Shown here: positions 4,372 through 5,302 of the stretch, in pieces | Position numbering within the stretch: the stretch's first letter is position 1 | Layout: each line of letters opens with the position of its first letter | Assembly (NCBI GenBank): GCA_934630985.1 | Contig: CAKTXO010000116.1 | Coordinates: 1-5,302 of the forward strand | Reading direction: 5' to 3' | DNA length: 5,302 bases | Source of the DNA: an uncultured Oscillospiraceae bacterium | GTDB lineage: Bacteria; Bacillota; Clostridia; Oscillospirales; Oscillospiraceae | Translations under genes and position numbers: made by a program | Notes under the pieces: model-generated | Databases searched by the model: none | Told to the model about the DNA's origin: nothing | The model's input: the letters and a program-made list of their open reading frames with translations, nothing else

Positions 4372-5302
4372 ATGAAAAAATCCGTATTGCAGGCCTATGC
4401 CCGGCTGATTATCCGCTGTGGCGTGAATGTTCAGCCCGGCCAGGAGGTCATGATCTACGCGGGGCTCGACCAGCCGGAGTTTGTGGAGCTGGTCGTGAAG
4501 GAGGCCTACGCCGCCAAAGCCAAAAAGGTGATTGTGGAGTGGAGCTACCAGCCCTTGGAAAAGCTCCATCTGCGCCATCAGTCCCTGAAAACTCTGGGCA
4601 CGGTGGAAGCCTGGGAGCGGGAGCGGCAGGAGCACATGTGTCAGGTGCTCCCGGCAAGAATTTATCTGGAATCCGACGACCCGGACGGCCTGAAGGGCAT
4701 GAATCTGAATAAGGCCGCCAAGGCCAGGCAATTGCGCTATCCCATTCTGAAGCCCTACCGGGATCGGCGGGAAAACCGGGATCAGTGGTGCATCGCGGCG
4801 GTGCCCGGAAAGAAGTGGGCGAAGAAGGTGTTCCCGGGTCTTCGCACCAGTGCGGCGGTGGAAAAGCTCTGGCAGGCCATCCTCAGCGCCGCCCGGGTGA
4901 CGGAAGACCCCATTGCCGCCTGGGAAGCCCACAACGCCGATCTGAAAGCCCGCTGTGCCTACCTGAACGGTCTGCATATTCGTTCTTTGCGCTACCGGGC
5001 GGACAACGGCACCGACCTGACCGTGGAGATGATTCCCCAGGCCATTTGGTGCGGCGGCCGGGAGGACAGCCTCCAAGGCATTTGCTTCAACCCGAACATT
5101 CCTTCCGAGGAATGCTTCATTTCCCCCATGCGGGGCAGGGCAGAGGGCATCGTCTACGCCACCAAGCCCCTGAGCTATCAGGGCCAGCTCATCGAGGACT
5201 TCTGGTTCCGATTTGCAGACGGCAGAGTGGTGGAATCCGGAGCCCGGACGGGGGAAGCCCTGCTGCAAACCATGATTGCCATGGACGAGGGAGCTGCCTA
5301 TC
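4372..5302 (+). CDS. M29-family metallo-aminopeptidase (3' end outside the window)
   Basis: 310 residues are visible, with no stop before the right edge; the family is usually about 400 long, so roughly a quarter is missing. It should remove N-terminal residues from peptides using two metal ions, in the cytoplasm. The opening LQAYARLIIRCGVNVQPGQE (6-25) and the run VVKEAYAAKAKKVIVEW (41-57) are typical of the AmpS/PepS/AmpT group. NPNIPSEECFISP (240-252) carries the first expected metal ligand, Glu247, followed by the GIVYATKPLSYQG strand region (259-271). By spacing, the next ligand (in an LGE motif) would be at about residue 313, just past the edge, so catalytic integrity cannot be confirmed. 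The start at 4372 is supported by AAGGAAGG (4357-4364) seven bases upstream and by its own promoter; it is not part of the metal operon. Confidence 0.92.
   Translation, partial: MKKSVLQAYARLIIRCGVNVQPGQEVMIYAGLDQPEFVELVVKEAYAAKAKKVIVEWSYQPLEKLHLRHQSLKTLGTVEAWERERQEHMCQVLPARIYLESDDPDGLKGMNLNKAAKARQLRYPILKPYRDRRENRDQWCIAAVPGKKWAKKVFPGLRTSAAVEKLWQAILSAARVTEDPIAAWEAHNADLKARCAYLNGLHIRSLRYRADNGTDLTVEMIPQAIWCGGREDSLQGICFNPNIPSEECFISPMRGRAEGIVYATKPLSYQGQLIEDFWFRFADGRVVESGARTGEALLQTMIAMDEGAAY

Noticed and set aside
4110..4712. Plus-strand 200-codon frame overlapping the aminopeptidase start
   Set aside because: It spans the MITE-like repeat and the promoter, then runs out of frame into the M29 gene. 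It has no ribosome binding site and its second half is arginine/glycine-rich frame-shadow sequence.
4336..5268. Long minus-strand open frame opposite the aminopeptidase
   Set aside because: It is antisense to a clear M29 protein with its own promoter and ribosome binding site; the translated sequence has no recognisable features.

Overview
The window looks like chromosomal DNA of a GC-rich, low-oxygen gut Firmicute, most plausibly Clostridia of the Oscillospiraceae type. This rests on strong AGGAGG-type ribosome binding sites, consensus sigma-A promoters, a small DUF6110-like protein paired with a heavy-metal P-type ATPase, an M29 aminopeptidase, and an intergenic repeat starting TGTCATTGCGAGG of a style I associate with such genomes. 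The placement is inference; no rRNA or other phylogenetic marker is present.

Layout: (1) 5-138 is a nested inverted repeat (MITE/REP-like) downstream of the first gene. (2) 166-1032, minus strand, encodes a stand-alone zinc-type homocysteine S-methyltransferase with a clear promoter at 1067-1095. (3) 1096-1559 is a gene-free divergent region. It holds a near-consensus plus-strand promoter (1268-1296), a minus-strand terminator-like hairpin (1304-1334), and a leader of about 255 nt rich in dyad symmetry, including two dyads of identical architecture GTTAG-N6-CTAAC. (4) 1560-1841 and 1845-3941, plus strand, form a two-gene operon: a 93-residue DUF6110-like membrane-anchored protein and a 698-residue P1B-like metal ATPase, separated by 3 nt. 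A perfect 16-bp hairpin follows at 3948-3985. (5) 3986-4371 is a second gene-free stretch with a probable 114-bp MITE (4168-4281) and an extended -10 promoter (4314-4342). (6) 4372 to the window edge encodes an M29-family metallo-aminopeptidase, cut off at the right end.

The genes do not form one pathway. The methyltransferase (methionine synthesis) and the aminopeptidase (peptide turnover) are independent housekeeping units. The most interesting part is the central module. It is a metal-transport ATPase whose transmembrane metal-site motif is Phe-Ser-Cys rather than Cys-Pro-Cys, co-transcribed with a poorly characterised small protein. Its long leader carries paired dyads resembling the half-sites of DtxR/IdeR-type metalloregulators. 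Substrate, direction of transport and regulator cannot be settled from sequence alone.
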